NCBI GenBank assembly: GCA_963457665.1
Contig: OY735211.1
Coordinates: forward strand, 36,607,485-36,671,484
Origin: Thysanoteuthis rhombus
Lineage: Eukaryota > Mollusca > Cephalopoda > Oegopsida > Thysanoteuthidae
Direction of reading: 5' to 3'
DNA length: 64,000 nucleotides
The translations under genes and the position numbers were made by a program. Positions 12,106 to 20,915 of this stretch are shown here, piece by piece. How positions within the stretch are numbered: the stretch's first letter is position 1; each line of letters starts with the position of its first letter. The notes under the pieces were generated by a model that was given only the letters and a program-made list of their open reading frames with translations, ran no database searches and was not told the origin of the DNA.

Positions 12106-13673
12106 AAAAGAAGAGGGATGATTGGGCAAATATATGGAATTTACTTCTTACAAGGACTCTCATTTGAAAAGAGCAGAGATTGGGTTTATAAATAGAATAT
12201 CTTCCTTACAAGGGCGTGGTTGAAAGATTGGACTAATGTATAGAATTCTCTTCTTGCAAGAATTGTTTGATTCGATTAGAGAGAAGATAGGGCTTATTCA
12301 TACAAAGTGCTTCTTCCAAAGACGCCTTTCCTCGAAAACAAAAATTATTGGATCAATGTACAAAGTTCCTCTCACAAGGACTGTTTTATCCGAAAGGAGC
12401 AAAGATTGGACAGCAGACGAGAGAAAGAGGAATAAGGGAAGGGAATAGAATTCAACAGATGAAATTTTTCCTGATGTTTTCCACGTAGATTTAGATGTTT
12501 AGTGTTGATGTCAGAATTTGTTATTTAGATGTTTTTCAATAAAGTAATATCTTAATTCTCGTATTTCATGTTTTTCCACTCAACTCTAGATGTTAGCATG
12601 ACGATAAATTTGGCATTAAACTTGAAATAAATTTAGCAAATTATCTTAGTGACCTTTCTGTGAGAAAAGATAATAATACTACTGTGGAAATTATTGCTAG
12701 TGAGTCCATTCAAGTAGGTTTTCTCAAATGAAATGCAATATTATATTGCTTTACGAAACTACTTTTACCTAATGTCATACTTCTTTACGCAAAATATGTT
12801 TATGCAATCATAGCAAAAATTAGGTAAAATATTTCTGACGTCACCTACTGTTTAAAGTAGAACTTATACAGCCATAATTTTACGCGCCACCATTTCAGCA
12901 CGTAGCCTCGCTCCCGACGTTCAAAATCTGTTAATTTCCATGTACCTACATGATTACGGCAATTTACATTAAAATACGGGAAGTTTTATAGAACATAGTC
13001 TATATTTTAGCTGAATATTTATTCAACCAATTTTGCATATCATTGAAAAGAGCCTTTGTTTTTGTGTAATCAACTACTGGTAATCAACATTGGTTACCGA
13101 CATTGGGACATTACAACACAACGTCTATCAAGCCATCCTCAGTCGCTGAAGTAAACTGCATATCAAGAGCGGATGAAAATAGGTAAGAAAAATTGCAAGG
13201 CGGTAGCTTCCCCGGCTACCAAACCTTCTTCTGCAACTTTATCTTGCATAGGGATTGCATCTGACGTGGAAAACCCTCAAGAATTTCCGTTCGCTAAGCT
13301 AAGCCGTGAAATTTACGAATATGAGATGTCTATTGGTGCTCGACTGTGGAATGATATTTTACTCGGAAGAATATGTCCAGATAACAGTTGCGGTTAACAA
13401 AGCCAAGAGTTAATACCCTGAATCTTTTTTGTTTCTTACCTTCCAGATTCCTCCTGTGTTCGGACTGCTGTTCTTACCGAAGTCTGTTTCTACGGCAGCA
13501 ATTCTTCTCAATAAGTTTTTGTCATTGTTTAATATGCATTTGGAACGGATTTTTTCAATAACAGCATCCACGACATCTTCCCCATGAGCGTGTCGCAGAA
13601 GCGTTCGATCTGATGTCTGTCCATTGCAGAAAAGCGGCAAGCACAGGAGCATAACAATCAATTTCTTCATCAT
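358..13673 (-). CDS. Gene A: paralogue of gene B, 3' part beyond the window
   Basis: Spliced minus-strand model: exons 13673-13440, 8055-7776, 2539-1976 and probably 431-358. Phases 0,1,1,0 match gene B. Residues 1-78, 79-171, 173-359 and 361-384 carry the signal peptide, the lysozyme-like module (Glu62), VWA and a shortened linker. The Cys module and chitin-binding exons expected from gene B would lie left of position 1. By eye the proteins are about two-thirds to three-quarters identical across VWA and higher in exon 1. It is head-to-tail with gene B, with about 6.4 kb between them, so it arose by tandem duplication. It appears functional: no stop or frameshift is seen in the three clear exons. 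Confidence 0.8.
432..1975 (-). other. Gene A intron 3 and tandem repeat
   Basis: AT-rich intron. From about 1465 to 1700 a unit of 80-100 bp recurs about three times, marked by caactttgagcc / caactttgatcc / caactctgagcc followed by cagtaatctctac and variants. A (CA)n run lies at 1873-1892. Nothing else is recognised. Positions 1-357 would be the next intron and hold nothing I can name. Confidence 0.5.
1976..2539 (-). CDS. Gene A exon 3: von Willebrand factor A domain
   Basis: A complete VWA domain in one phase 1-1 exon. MIDAS residues are present: DASGS, the Thr of GQSTNT, and LITDG. It ends at RESC. The donor is ACAG|GTAAGA. The acceptor ttattctttag|CT lies nine nucleotides further upstream than in gene B, adding Ala-Phe-Ile before GCSAAK. 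A second in-frame acceptor, ctctgcag|CT, would skip the conserved Cys. Loops around the metal site differ from gene B (DDDANIS against SSRASIS), which could change ligand preference. Confidence 0.92.
3654..3727. repeat. (TA)n microsatellite
   Basis: About 36 uninterrupted TA dinucleotides. Confidence 0.95.
3838..3948. repeat. (TATC)n plus (TA)n compound microsatellite
   Basis: About ten TATC units, then TA repeats, a CA-rich bridge and a second TA block. Confidence 0.9.
3952..4450 (-). mobile_element. LINE fragment, C-terminal coding region
   Basis: On the minus strand this matches the segment at 5430-5650 of the neighbouring LINE: the reverse complements of ttggacgtcaaagtcacag and ccacttttccacatag are the same coding stretch (EKWYQ, WDFDIQTD region). 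It is a second, more decayed copy placed beside the copy at 4560-6345. Confidence 0.65.
4590..4748 (-). repeat. Tandem repeat of about 68 bp in LINE 3' region
   Basis: Minus-strand units begin gccaccaggagg, ggccttcaggaaagg and ggcaaccaggagaga. The first two full units share gttgctggccaaaaccc / ttgctactgaccaaaaccc about 40 nt in. About 2.3 units are visible. Confidence 0.6.
4794..4830. repeat. (TTA)n microsatellite
   Basis: About twelve TTA units. Confidence 0.9.
6347..6415. repeat. (TTA)n microsatellite at LINE edge
   Basis: More than twenty TTA units directly abutting the LINE remnant at its 5' (right) side. Confidence 0.93.
6416..7775 (-). other. Gene A intron 2, right part, no gene seen
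   Basis: (TA)n and (CATA)n blocks at 6527-6620. The remainder is unique-looking AT-rich sequence with no recognised element. Confidence 0.5.
7776..8055 (-). CDS. Gene A exon 2: rest of lysozyme-like module
   Basis: This exon encodes residues 79-171 plus one base. Acceptor ttccatttcag|GTG (phase 0), donor TTCG|GTAAGA (phase 1). It conserves the two Cys (SCQGALRSIC), FDITTATMSQMEVPLYSG, and NQAEFWIKYIRP of the paralogue. It is three codons shorter in the loop before VPAS. The open frame continues upstream of the acceptor into the intron, but homology to gene B stops exactly at the acceptor. Confidence 0.85.
8250..9245 (-). repeat. Dispersed ~1 kb repeat, copy 1
   Basis: Read on the minus strand it matches 17290-18290: shared blocks include ttttcccatggacagctct / ttttcccatggacggctct, gggttggatc, gaaacactta, and several copies of agaaatgacc / ggtcatttct spaced through the element. 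No ORF of note. It lies in intron 1 of gene A. Family not recognised. Confidence 0.6.
9355..10125. repeat. Minisatellite array, about 14 diverged units of 40-65 bp
   Basis: Each unit contains a block like agtccttgtaagaaggac followed by a TATA-like stretch (ttttatatataagccc) and tctttcctttt. Unit starts are visible near 9376, 9435, 9495, 9555, 9611, 9705, 9755, 9815, 9932, 9980 and 10042. The units are strongly diverged, so the array is old. The same unit occurs in reverse orientation at 12110-12420. Confidence 0.8.
10318..10339. repeat. (TA)n microsatellite
   Basis: Eleven TA units beside the tRNA-like sequence at 10421-10500. Confidence 0.85.
10421..10500 (-). repeat. tRNA-derived SINE head (candidate)
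   Basis: The minus strand has gtagtccagaggtaggat followed by aaggtttcaatcctacctcg, close to tRNA A-box and B-box promoters with a partly paired T arm. No full tRNA cloverleaf can be assigned with confidence. Adjacent (TA)n fits a SINE. Confidence 0.4.
10649..10717. repeat. (TA)n microsatellite
   Basis: About 34 TA units. Confidence 0.95.
10720..10875. repeat. One or two minisatellite units, reverse orientation
   Basis: The block ccaaaagaggaatgattggc, then ccttacaaagacttattc, is the reverse complement of the 9355-10125 unit. Confidence 0.55.
10876..12050 (-). other. Gene A intron 1, no gene seen
   Basis: AT-rich sequence. A tRNA B-box-like string (cgtgcgttcaattctg) at 11998-12014 may be a SINE trace. 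Nothing else is recognised. Confidence 0.4.
12056..12102. repeat. (TA)n microsatellite
   Basis: About 23 TA units directly preceding the reversed minisatellite. Confidence 0.93.
12106..12420. repeat. Minisatellite array, reverse orientation, about 5 units
   Basis: Units such as gattgggcaaatatatggaa followed by cttcttacaaggactctcat and gaaaagagcaga are reverse complements of the 9355-10125 unit. Five unit cores are visible at roughly 60-bp spacing. Confidence 0.75.
12421..13439 (-). other. Gene A intron 1, exon-1-proximal part
   Basis: No recognisable element. A plus-strand 74-codon ORF at 13173-13397 has somewhat higher GC than its surroundings, but has no support. Confidence 0.4.
13440..13673 (-). 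CDS. Gene A exon 1: signal peptide and start of lysozyme-like module
   Basis: This exon encodes 78 residues. MMKKLIVMLLCLPLFCNGQ is a signal peptide, and a second ATG immediately follows the first. The mature part has HGEDVVDAVIEKIRSKC, LLRRIAAVETDFGKN and GGIWK. The putative catalytic Glu is residue 62. Donor AAG|GTAAGA, phase 0. It matches gene B exon 1 almost residue for residue, including the CLPLFCNGQTSDRTL leader region. Confidence 0.88.
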
Positions 13674-13724
13674 TTTTTGCTATCTGACAACTGCTTGCTA
13701 AGAATATTGACTGCGGCACGTTCC

Positions 13725-13732
13725 CTCATATA
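13725..13732 (-). promoter_or_regulatory. TATA box of gene A
   Basis: TATATGAG on the minus strand, about 52 bp upstream of the ATG at 13673, in the context ggtctatatgaggg. Gene B has ggttctatataagcg at the equivalent place, and both are followed by gcagtca, supporting common descent of the core promoter. Confidence 0.55.
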
Positions 13733-13891
13733 GACCCAGTAAACCAGGAAATCCTGTCTTCTTGATCAATCAGAAGTCCTGAATTGGATTACTTTGTTTT
13801 CTTTATTTGGTTTGGGTATGATACATATATACTTACATTTACCTTGACACAAATGCACATTTAAAAAATAAATATTTGCTCATCTTTATAT

Positions 13892-14447
<556 letters not shown>

Positions 14448-14776
14448 GTATATGCCCATCTGTCCGCCCGTTTATGAGTATTTGTCTGTCTACGCGACAT
14501 ACCCAAACATTTTCAATTGATTTCAATGAGATTTTGTGAAAGGGTAAGCTGTAAGCTGTAAGGAAGAAGTATTTAAATTTAGGGTAGGGTCCAGGTATTT
14601 TCTTCACAGTTACCCCCCTCTGATACAACGCGATTCGCAATATCAAAGACGCAATTTCTACATTGTCACAGGCGTTCTGGTTTGCGATATCTACAAATCG
14701 TCCAGATCAAAATGATCTATGACATGGATACAGGCATCACCCGAGACAACGCAGTTTTGTTATAGTGCAGTTCACT

Positions 14777-14831
14777 ATGTATGTATGTATGTATGTATGT
14801 ATGTATGTATGTATGTATGTATGTATGTATG

Positions 14832-14899
<68 letters not shown>
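14777..14899. repeat. (TATG)n(TA)n compound microsatellite
   Basis: About fifteen TATG units followed by about thirty TA units. The long plus-strand ORFs here are pure repeat. Confidence 0.95.
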
Positions 14900-14902
<3 letters not shown>

Positions 14903-15900
14903 ATGTACTATTCAAGTCAAGACAGGCAGGTACAGATATGTGCAGTTTTTTTCCGGTACCAGAGCCATCCTATAAGGTGTCGTTAATGGTTGGTTGGATG
15001 CATTTGTGATTCTGATTATCAACTGACAAGTCTTTTCTAAGAATCAAGGTGTCTAAGCTGTTGGTAACCGTCTCTGTCCATCTTAGATCTTGCAGTATGG
15101 GAATATAAGTAATTCTATGGTGTATGTATGAGAGCGATGGGAAGGGTGAAGGAATCGTGCGTATCTAAGAGAGGTGAAGAAATCAGGGAAAATATATAAT
15201 CAAGTAAGTTGAGGGTGTTAATAGGTATAGAGCATGAAAAATACCTAAGAAAGCCTTTTGAAGTTTCCGTGGAACATGAAGGGCTATGGTAATATCTAGG
15301 AGTTTTGATCTCTCGGATGTGTACAATGTGATGGTCCTTTCGTTGGTAAAGATTGAAATAAGTGGGTGGAGTTGACATAGTGCGATTTTTCATTTTTTTA
15401 TGATATGTTTTAGTAATGGTGTGTGTGGATAGGTGGAAATGTTTAGATTTCGTTGCTACGGTTAGAGTTTCGTATTATTAAGGTTGTTTACACTGATATT
15501 TATTTTCATTATTATTTATTTGCGTTGTTTAATTTGATGTTAAGTCCATATGGCGAGAGTGTTTCAAGGCATTTCATCCACATGTCTTCATGGGATTCAA
15601 GTGACCTCATTAGATGTATTCTTCTCTATCTTTTCAATAATAGTGAATTTTTGCATCAGTGTTGAAATTGTGGCCAGATAGGCGGATGTGTTCTCAAGTT
15701 CGATGTTAAACAGCCTGAATTCCACATTGTGTGCACTCAAGGAGATAGATAAAATCATTACTTTCACAGTTGGAACTATGGTAGATATTTTAGATATTAT
15801 TGGTATTTTCGTTATGGAGCTGGTGAAGTTATTAACATGTTCAAGATGGTTGCAGCATAGGCTACTGTTGCATGTTTGACGGAATTCTTTTAGGGGTGCT
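14900..15900. other. Intergenic, possibly flank of the Penelope-like remnant
   Basis: No gene recognised. Some short minus-strand peptides between 15540 and 15700 could be the decayed C-terminal part of the element at 15900-17110, but the similarity is too weak to call. Confidence 0.3.
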
Positions 15901-16377
15901 TTATCATCAATTATGATGTTAACTGCTAACTATATCTTTGGTGTTCTTGGGTCTAAGGTAGGAAACGACGCCAGAGTCGAGGTAAATTTCTTTAAATTTC
16001 AGTTTCAGTGTAAAGATGTCCCACCCATTCTTGATAATTTGGAAAAGTGGGGAGGAATGTATCGTGAAAAGTAGTTCAAAGGGATATGCGGCCTGGTTTG
16101 TTTTTGTTGGTCAAATCAAGGGTGTTATCTCTGGACATTGTGATGGCTTCATTGATTTGATACTCTATGATGATGTGTGGGTATCTCACACAGTAGTGAA
16201 TCGTTGTATGAGGTTGTCATTGAGTATCTTTAGTTCCTTGCCTTCAGAGCAGATTTATCTAAATTTAAGCGCTTGTGAGAAAGATAATCTTTCCTTACAG
16301 TGTTTGGGGGGTGAGCAAATTTTGAGTGTAGGAAGTTGTAACGGTGGGTTTAGTATATAAGGTTGTTTAAAGGTGGC

Positions 16378-16464
<87 letters not shown>

Positions 16465-17110
16465 TATAAGGGTGTCCAAAAGGCAATGGATTCTGATGAT
16501 TTTCCATTATAAGAATCTAATGGAGTTGTGTCACGAATTAAAGTGCTTTAGGAAGTTGTCTAATTTGGTCTCTCCGCCTGGTAAATGAATGAAATGTCGC
16601 GAGTATATCTAATACAGAATAGGCAGTCGTTCTTAATCTCAGTGTAGATATAAATTTCCGGACATTTTCCCATGAAGTTATTTGCATATGTAGGTGTCGC
16701 GACTGAGCCCAAAGCACATTAGAGGGAGTTTCTATAATCAAAGTTGAAGCAATTGAGAATGAGTATGTGTTGCACGTAGACAGCGATGGTTTCTTTTTAG
16801 GGTTCTTCTACGGTTCTATCATTCAAGCGTTCTATTAGACTGATATTCCTTCATCAGGTTGGATATTCAAATAGAGGGATTTAACGTCCATAGTAACTAG
16901 AATAGCATTATCTGGTATGATTTTGATGCACTTAATCTTATCAGTGGGGTCTGTGGTGTCTCACATAGGATTTAACTTGCATAGATAGTTGTTGACATAT
17001 TTGGATATTTTTGTTAGGTGGTCATTAGTTCAGTTCTACCTGGGTTATTTACTTTTGTGTATTTGGGGAATTAATAAGAAGGTAAACCAAGGTAAATCAG
17101 CCAACAGATT
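15900..17110 (-). mobile_element. Penelope-like retroelement remnant (candidate)
   Basis: On the minus strand, decayed reverse-transcriptase pieces can be read. Around 16740-16600 there is ALGSVATPTYANNFMGK, the equivalent of the G(T)xMGTxxAPxYANxFMG segment of Penelope-type RTs. Around 16240-15950 there is FLPTFPNYQEW then RRFLPTTKHQR, the position of the usual RPFISYRRxKNLxD motif. Many stops and a 75-bp (TA)n insertion at 16379-16460 show it is dead. The clade is my reading of the motifs. Confidence 0.5.
16379..16462. repeat. (TA)n microsatellite
   Basis: About forty TA units inside the Penelope-like remnant. Confidence 0.95.
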
Positions 17111-17289
17111 CGTCCTATTTCAGCAGAAACAAATGAACAAATAAATAAACAAAAAATTTGCCTATAAGCTCATTATATGTTTGTATGTATGTATATGTTG
17201 GATGGGGATTTTCTCAGCCTATCGTGGAAGAGTGATGTAAGTAAAAAAACATAGCATTGCTGTTATCATATTCATTTTTATATATCTAT

Positions 17290-18290
17290 ACCAATATTTG
17301 AGCGTTTTGTGTGCTTGTTTGATCGTGTCTCTTCTCTGCAAAAACTACAAGGCCTATCGACCTTATATTTTGCATGTAGACTGATGAGAGATCAACTTTA
17401 CACAAGGATTATGTGAATTTCCCCTGGGAAGTCATTTGAAGTCACCAGAGATAATGTCTAGCCAATTTCCATTATTTTGCATCAGTTCTGCTGAATTTTT
17501 GCATGTGAGTATTTCTTCTCATGGCTGTTTATGTGATGTTGACTTCTGGTCAATCAAGGTACAACCGTAGTCAGAGGTCAATTCTGGTCATTAAAAAAGG
17601 CTTGGGGCCATTTAGCACTTGAAACTGAAATTGAGCATAGAGATACATCTGTTGATAGCAAAGGTCATATTAGTACATCTTCTCACGTCAAATGTAATAG
17701 ACTAAGCAAGACTGACCTTGGATGTAATTCAAGGTCACCAGAGGTCAGTTCTGATTATTTCTACCCAATTTTCGAGTTTTGGGCGATGATTTCACAAATA
17801 TGTAACAGAAATTTGACATAGGGCTATATCTTTTCTTCGTGAAGGTCATAAGCAATGCAGTATTGACCTCACATGAATTACGAAGCCATTTCTAATGAAT
17901 TCAAGTCAATTTTACAAGTCGTCAGCCACAATGTTGCACATATAAAACTGAAATTTGGCATAAAGGTAGATTCTTTTGCGACCTAAGTGTTCGGAAATAA
18001 TCTTTTGACATCGGGGTCATTCGATGTCACCACATAATTTCTGGTCATGTTGTTAGCCACGATATTGCACCAACTGGTGACGCTAAAGGTCAGTAGAGGT
18101 CACCTGATGTAATTTCTGGAAATTGTAGCAAGGCACAGGGACAATCTCTCGAGATTGCTCGCATTTACCTGAGTTTATCATTATTTTCCCATGGACGGCT
18201 CTATATTTGTTGTTATAGGGTTGGATCCTAGCATCTGATGGCAGAAACACTTATTTAGTGTGTCTGTGTCAAACGGTGCGACGGCATAAT
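17290..18290 (+). repeat. Dispersed ~1 kb repeat, copy 2
   Basis: Same family as 8250-9245, opposite orientation. It begins near atatctataccaatatttga and contains repeated ggtcatttctg / gaggtcacc blocks. It ends with ttttcccatggacggctct, gggttggatcc, then gcagaaacacttatttagtg. No coding capacity seen. Confidence 0.6.
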
Positions 18291-20121
18291 TTGTTCTTTG
18301 TTGAATATATCCTTTTATATATGCTTTTGATTAGATTAAAGGTATGATAATTCATAACTTTTATGTAAGCACGACTCACCACTGGCGACAATATCGCCAT
18401 CTCTTTCTCCATAGTTTTATCTTTTTTGACTTTTGCCCTCTAGAATATATTTTGGATCGATTGTTATTTACTGCTAATTATAATATATAATTCCCCCGTG
18501 TCCTATATCTGTTGAAAATTTGCAGTTACTACGGTTGAACTCTTAGCTCTGGTATTGAATAATGAAATGTTCAGTGAAACTGATAAACTTGTTTTACTCA
18601 GTTATTATCTGAATTTTGGAGAGCAGGTTAGCACTCACTAACCTTTATGGACTTAAATCAAAATGATAGACTGGGAAGAGCATTGGAGATTTCGAAGATT
18701 TGAAGAATCTGACCACACTTACAGTGGTCAGATACTTCGATCAGCGGACCGAGCATACACCAATAGACCTTTAGAAAATTGATAAAATACTCCTGTGATT
18801 AAGCCAATGAATGTTTGAAATAAAACTGTGTTGAAGTATTTGATTCACTTTCAATAATTCAGTTATATTACACGATTTTGCAGAAATCATTTATACTTAC
18901 CAAGGCATACAACCACAAAATTGGATGCAAAACATCGTGTTTACTTTTATTTTTTACCTAAATGACGCATAATCCCAACTGATCAAAATACCTGATAAAG
19001 TGTCGATACATTGTTAAGACATTTTATGTACAGACAGACAGAGACGGAGGCAGACAGACAGACAGGGAGGGATTGAATTAGAAGAAAAAATCTGAATTCA
19101 TAAGTAGAGAATGCGTGAATTGTGCATAGTAGCGGCTGGTAATTTACAGTGGTACAAATATGAAATAAGACTGAAAAATATAAAAAATATACCTTGAAAT
19201 AAAGGAAAAAGAAAGGGAAATATGATTTTAACACATGTTGATTTTATTCACTTTCAGTACAAAGCTCATCACATTAACAACAATTGGTAAGATTCACAAC
19301 ATCTTAAACGGAGAATTACAATTTTGAGTCAACTGTAGAATTGGAACTGATCGTAATTTAAAATTAAAAAAAAAGCATTGAAAAACTAAAACTATTTTTT
19401 TGCTTTAAAATTTTCAATAAATTTTGTGAACATTTAAGTACGTATAAGAATTGTATCATGATGGAAACTATAAAAAATAAAATGAGACCTAAACATTGAA
19501 GACATTATTTTGTTAGATTCAAGACTTGCATGATTGTTGCACTAAATGACCTGAAGTTACACATTTAAATCCCGTACATAGCATAACAATATACTGAGAT
19601 AAATCATAGAATCGCCTTATGACATTCAAAACTCTTACCTGTGAGGCATAAAGAAATAAGTTTTTAAAATCGAATTAAAATAGCGTTCTAGTCGATTTTA
19701 CTCTACAAATCTGAAAATATGTTAATGAAGCTAAATGAACTTCTAAATAATTTTATTTTAATGGAATCATTTAGTTATTGGTTGACCGTTAACGTTTTTT
19801 GAAAACGTCTTTCAGAGAAGAGAAATGGGCTGCAACGAGAAATTCGAGGAATTTGGGTAGTTTTTCATGGTCAAATTTTCCGAACTTTTACTTTGTACTT
19901 AGCATTTGATGAGCTAAAATCTGCAAAAACTCTTTGAATGAATTTGTTAGTTGTAGATATATTATCTATGTTAATAATGAGTCATTCATATGGAAAATAT
20001 TCGAAAAAAACAATACAAAACAAACTCTAAATCATTTTGAAGAAATCAAATACTTATGTCTTACTATTAGGCTGAAGCTCATTAGTTCATAAGAAAAGGA
20101 ATGTGTCTTTCCATGACATGC
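18291..20121. other. Spacer downstream of gene B, nothing recognised
   Basis: AT-rich. It should include the gene B 3' UTR (20121 down to about 19730). A ccgaca-like (CAGA)n stretch lies at 19030-19066. Confidence 0.4.
19752..19757 (-). terminator. Possible polyadenylation signal of gene B
   Basis: The first AATAAA hexamer I see on the minus strand downstream of the gene B stop, about 365 nt away. An overlapping ATTAAA lies next to it. In AT-rich DNA such hexamers are common, so this is only a candidate. Confidence 0.3.
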
Positions 20122-20915
20122 TTATGCAGACCCACTTGGCCAATTGCACACTTTTGAAGCCTGGTACCATACTAGTCCGGCAGGGCACGACATCTCAGAT
20201 AGCTTGCCATCCCATTCACACACATTATATTTGTGTGGATCTTTATGCGGAAGATATTCCCCATATGTGCATTTAGTAGGACGTTTGGGAGGGGTAGTAA
20301 CATTTATACTTGCATTAAGAGCTCTGGTGGTGGTCGAACTGAACGATATTGAATCGGGTACGCATTGAAGCTTAGCCTGTAACCAAACAGTTCTTAACGG
20401 ACATTGCACTACTTTAGCATTCCCATTCTTATCACATTGAATGAATGATTTTCTATCACTAGGGTTTTCATGATATTGAGGATGGCTCATATTTGAGGAT
20501 TTGCATGGGTTGATAGTAGAAGCTGTGCTGGAATGGTGAATGCATGTGTAAGCTTGTTGCGACCAAGCTGTTTTTCTGGGACAATGTACAAGGAAAGCAG
20601 TTCCCCATTCGTTACACTGAATGAATGATGAAATATCTGATGGGTTCGCAAAATAAAACTGTCCGTTCATAATGGCCTGCTTGGTGCATGGGTTCTTGCC
20701 ACCGTATAAACTGTTGTTTCCGGGAAGACTTGTAATTTGAGGATCGCAAACACTCTGAGATTCATCGTATTGTGTTCCCGTTGGGCATTTGACGATTTCC
20801 ATCTGTCCTGAAAGTTTACATTGAATGTACTTATGGAGTGATTTCGGATGCTTGAAGCGCATTTTATTGTTCAGGATATTTGTCTTCGTGCATGGATTCG
20901 GAACGTTGTCATCAC
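20122..20915 (-). CDS. Gene B exon 7: four chitin-binding type 2 repeats and stop
   Basis: This exon encodes residues 515-777 and the stop. Four CBM14/peritrophin-A-like repeats start at C522, C590, C651 and C729. Each has the pattern NPC(T/K) or TKC, then FIQC or YNVC, then CP(x)G/T, then a closing Cys. Typical members have six Cys, but these keep four each, as in many mollusc matrix proteins, which implies two disulfides per repeat. Aromatic residues before the second Cys (Y/F-I-Q-C) are the usual chitin-contact positions. A Ser/Thr/Pro linker separates repeats 3 and 4. Acceptor tcattccag|GT (phase 1). Terminal residues are NWPSGSA. Confidence 0.9.

Noticed and set aside
13173..13397. Plus-strand ORF in gene A intron 1
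   Set aside because: Slightly GC-richer, but with no recognisable domain or promoter. Not called.
14719..15009. Long ORFs of Tyr-Ile or Met-Tyr-Val-Cys repeats
   Set aside because: Direct translations of (TA)n and (TATG)n microsatellites. The same holds at 16255-16588, 40094-40332, 55895-56230 and 56415-56681.
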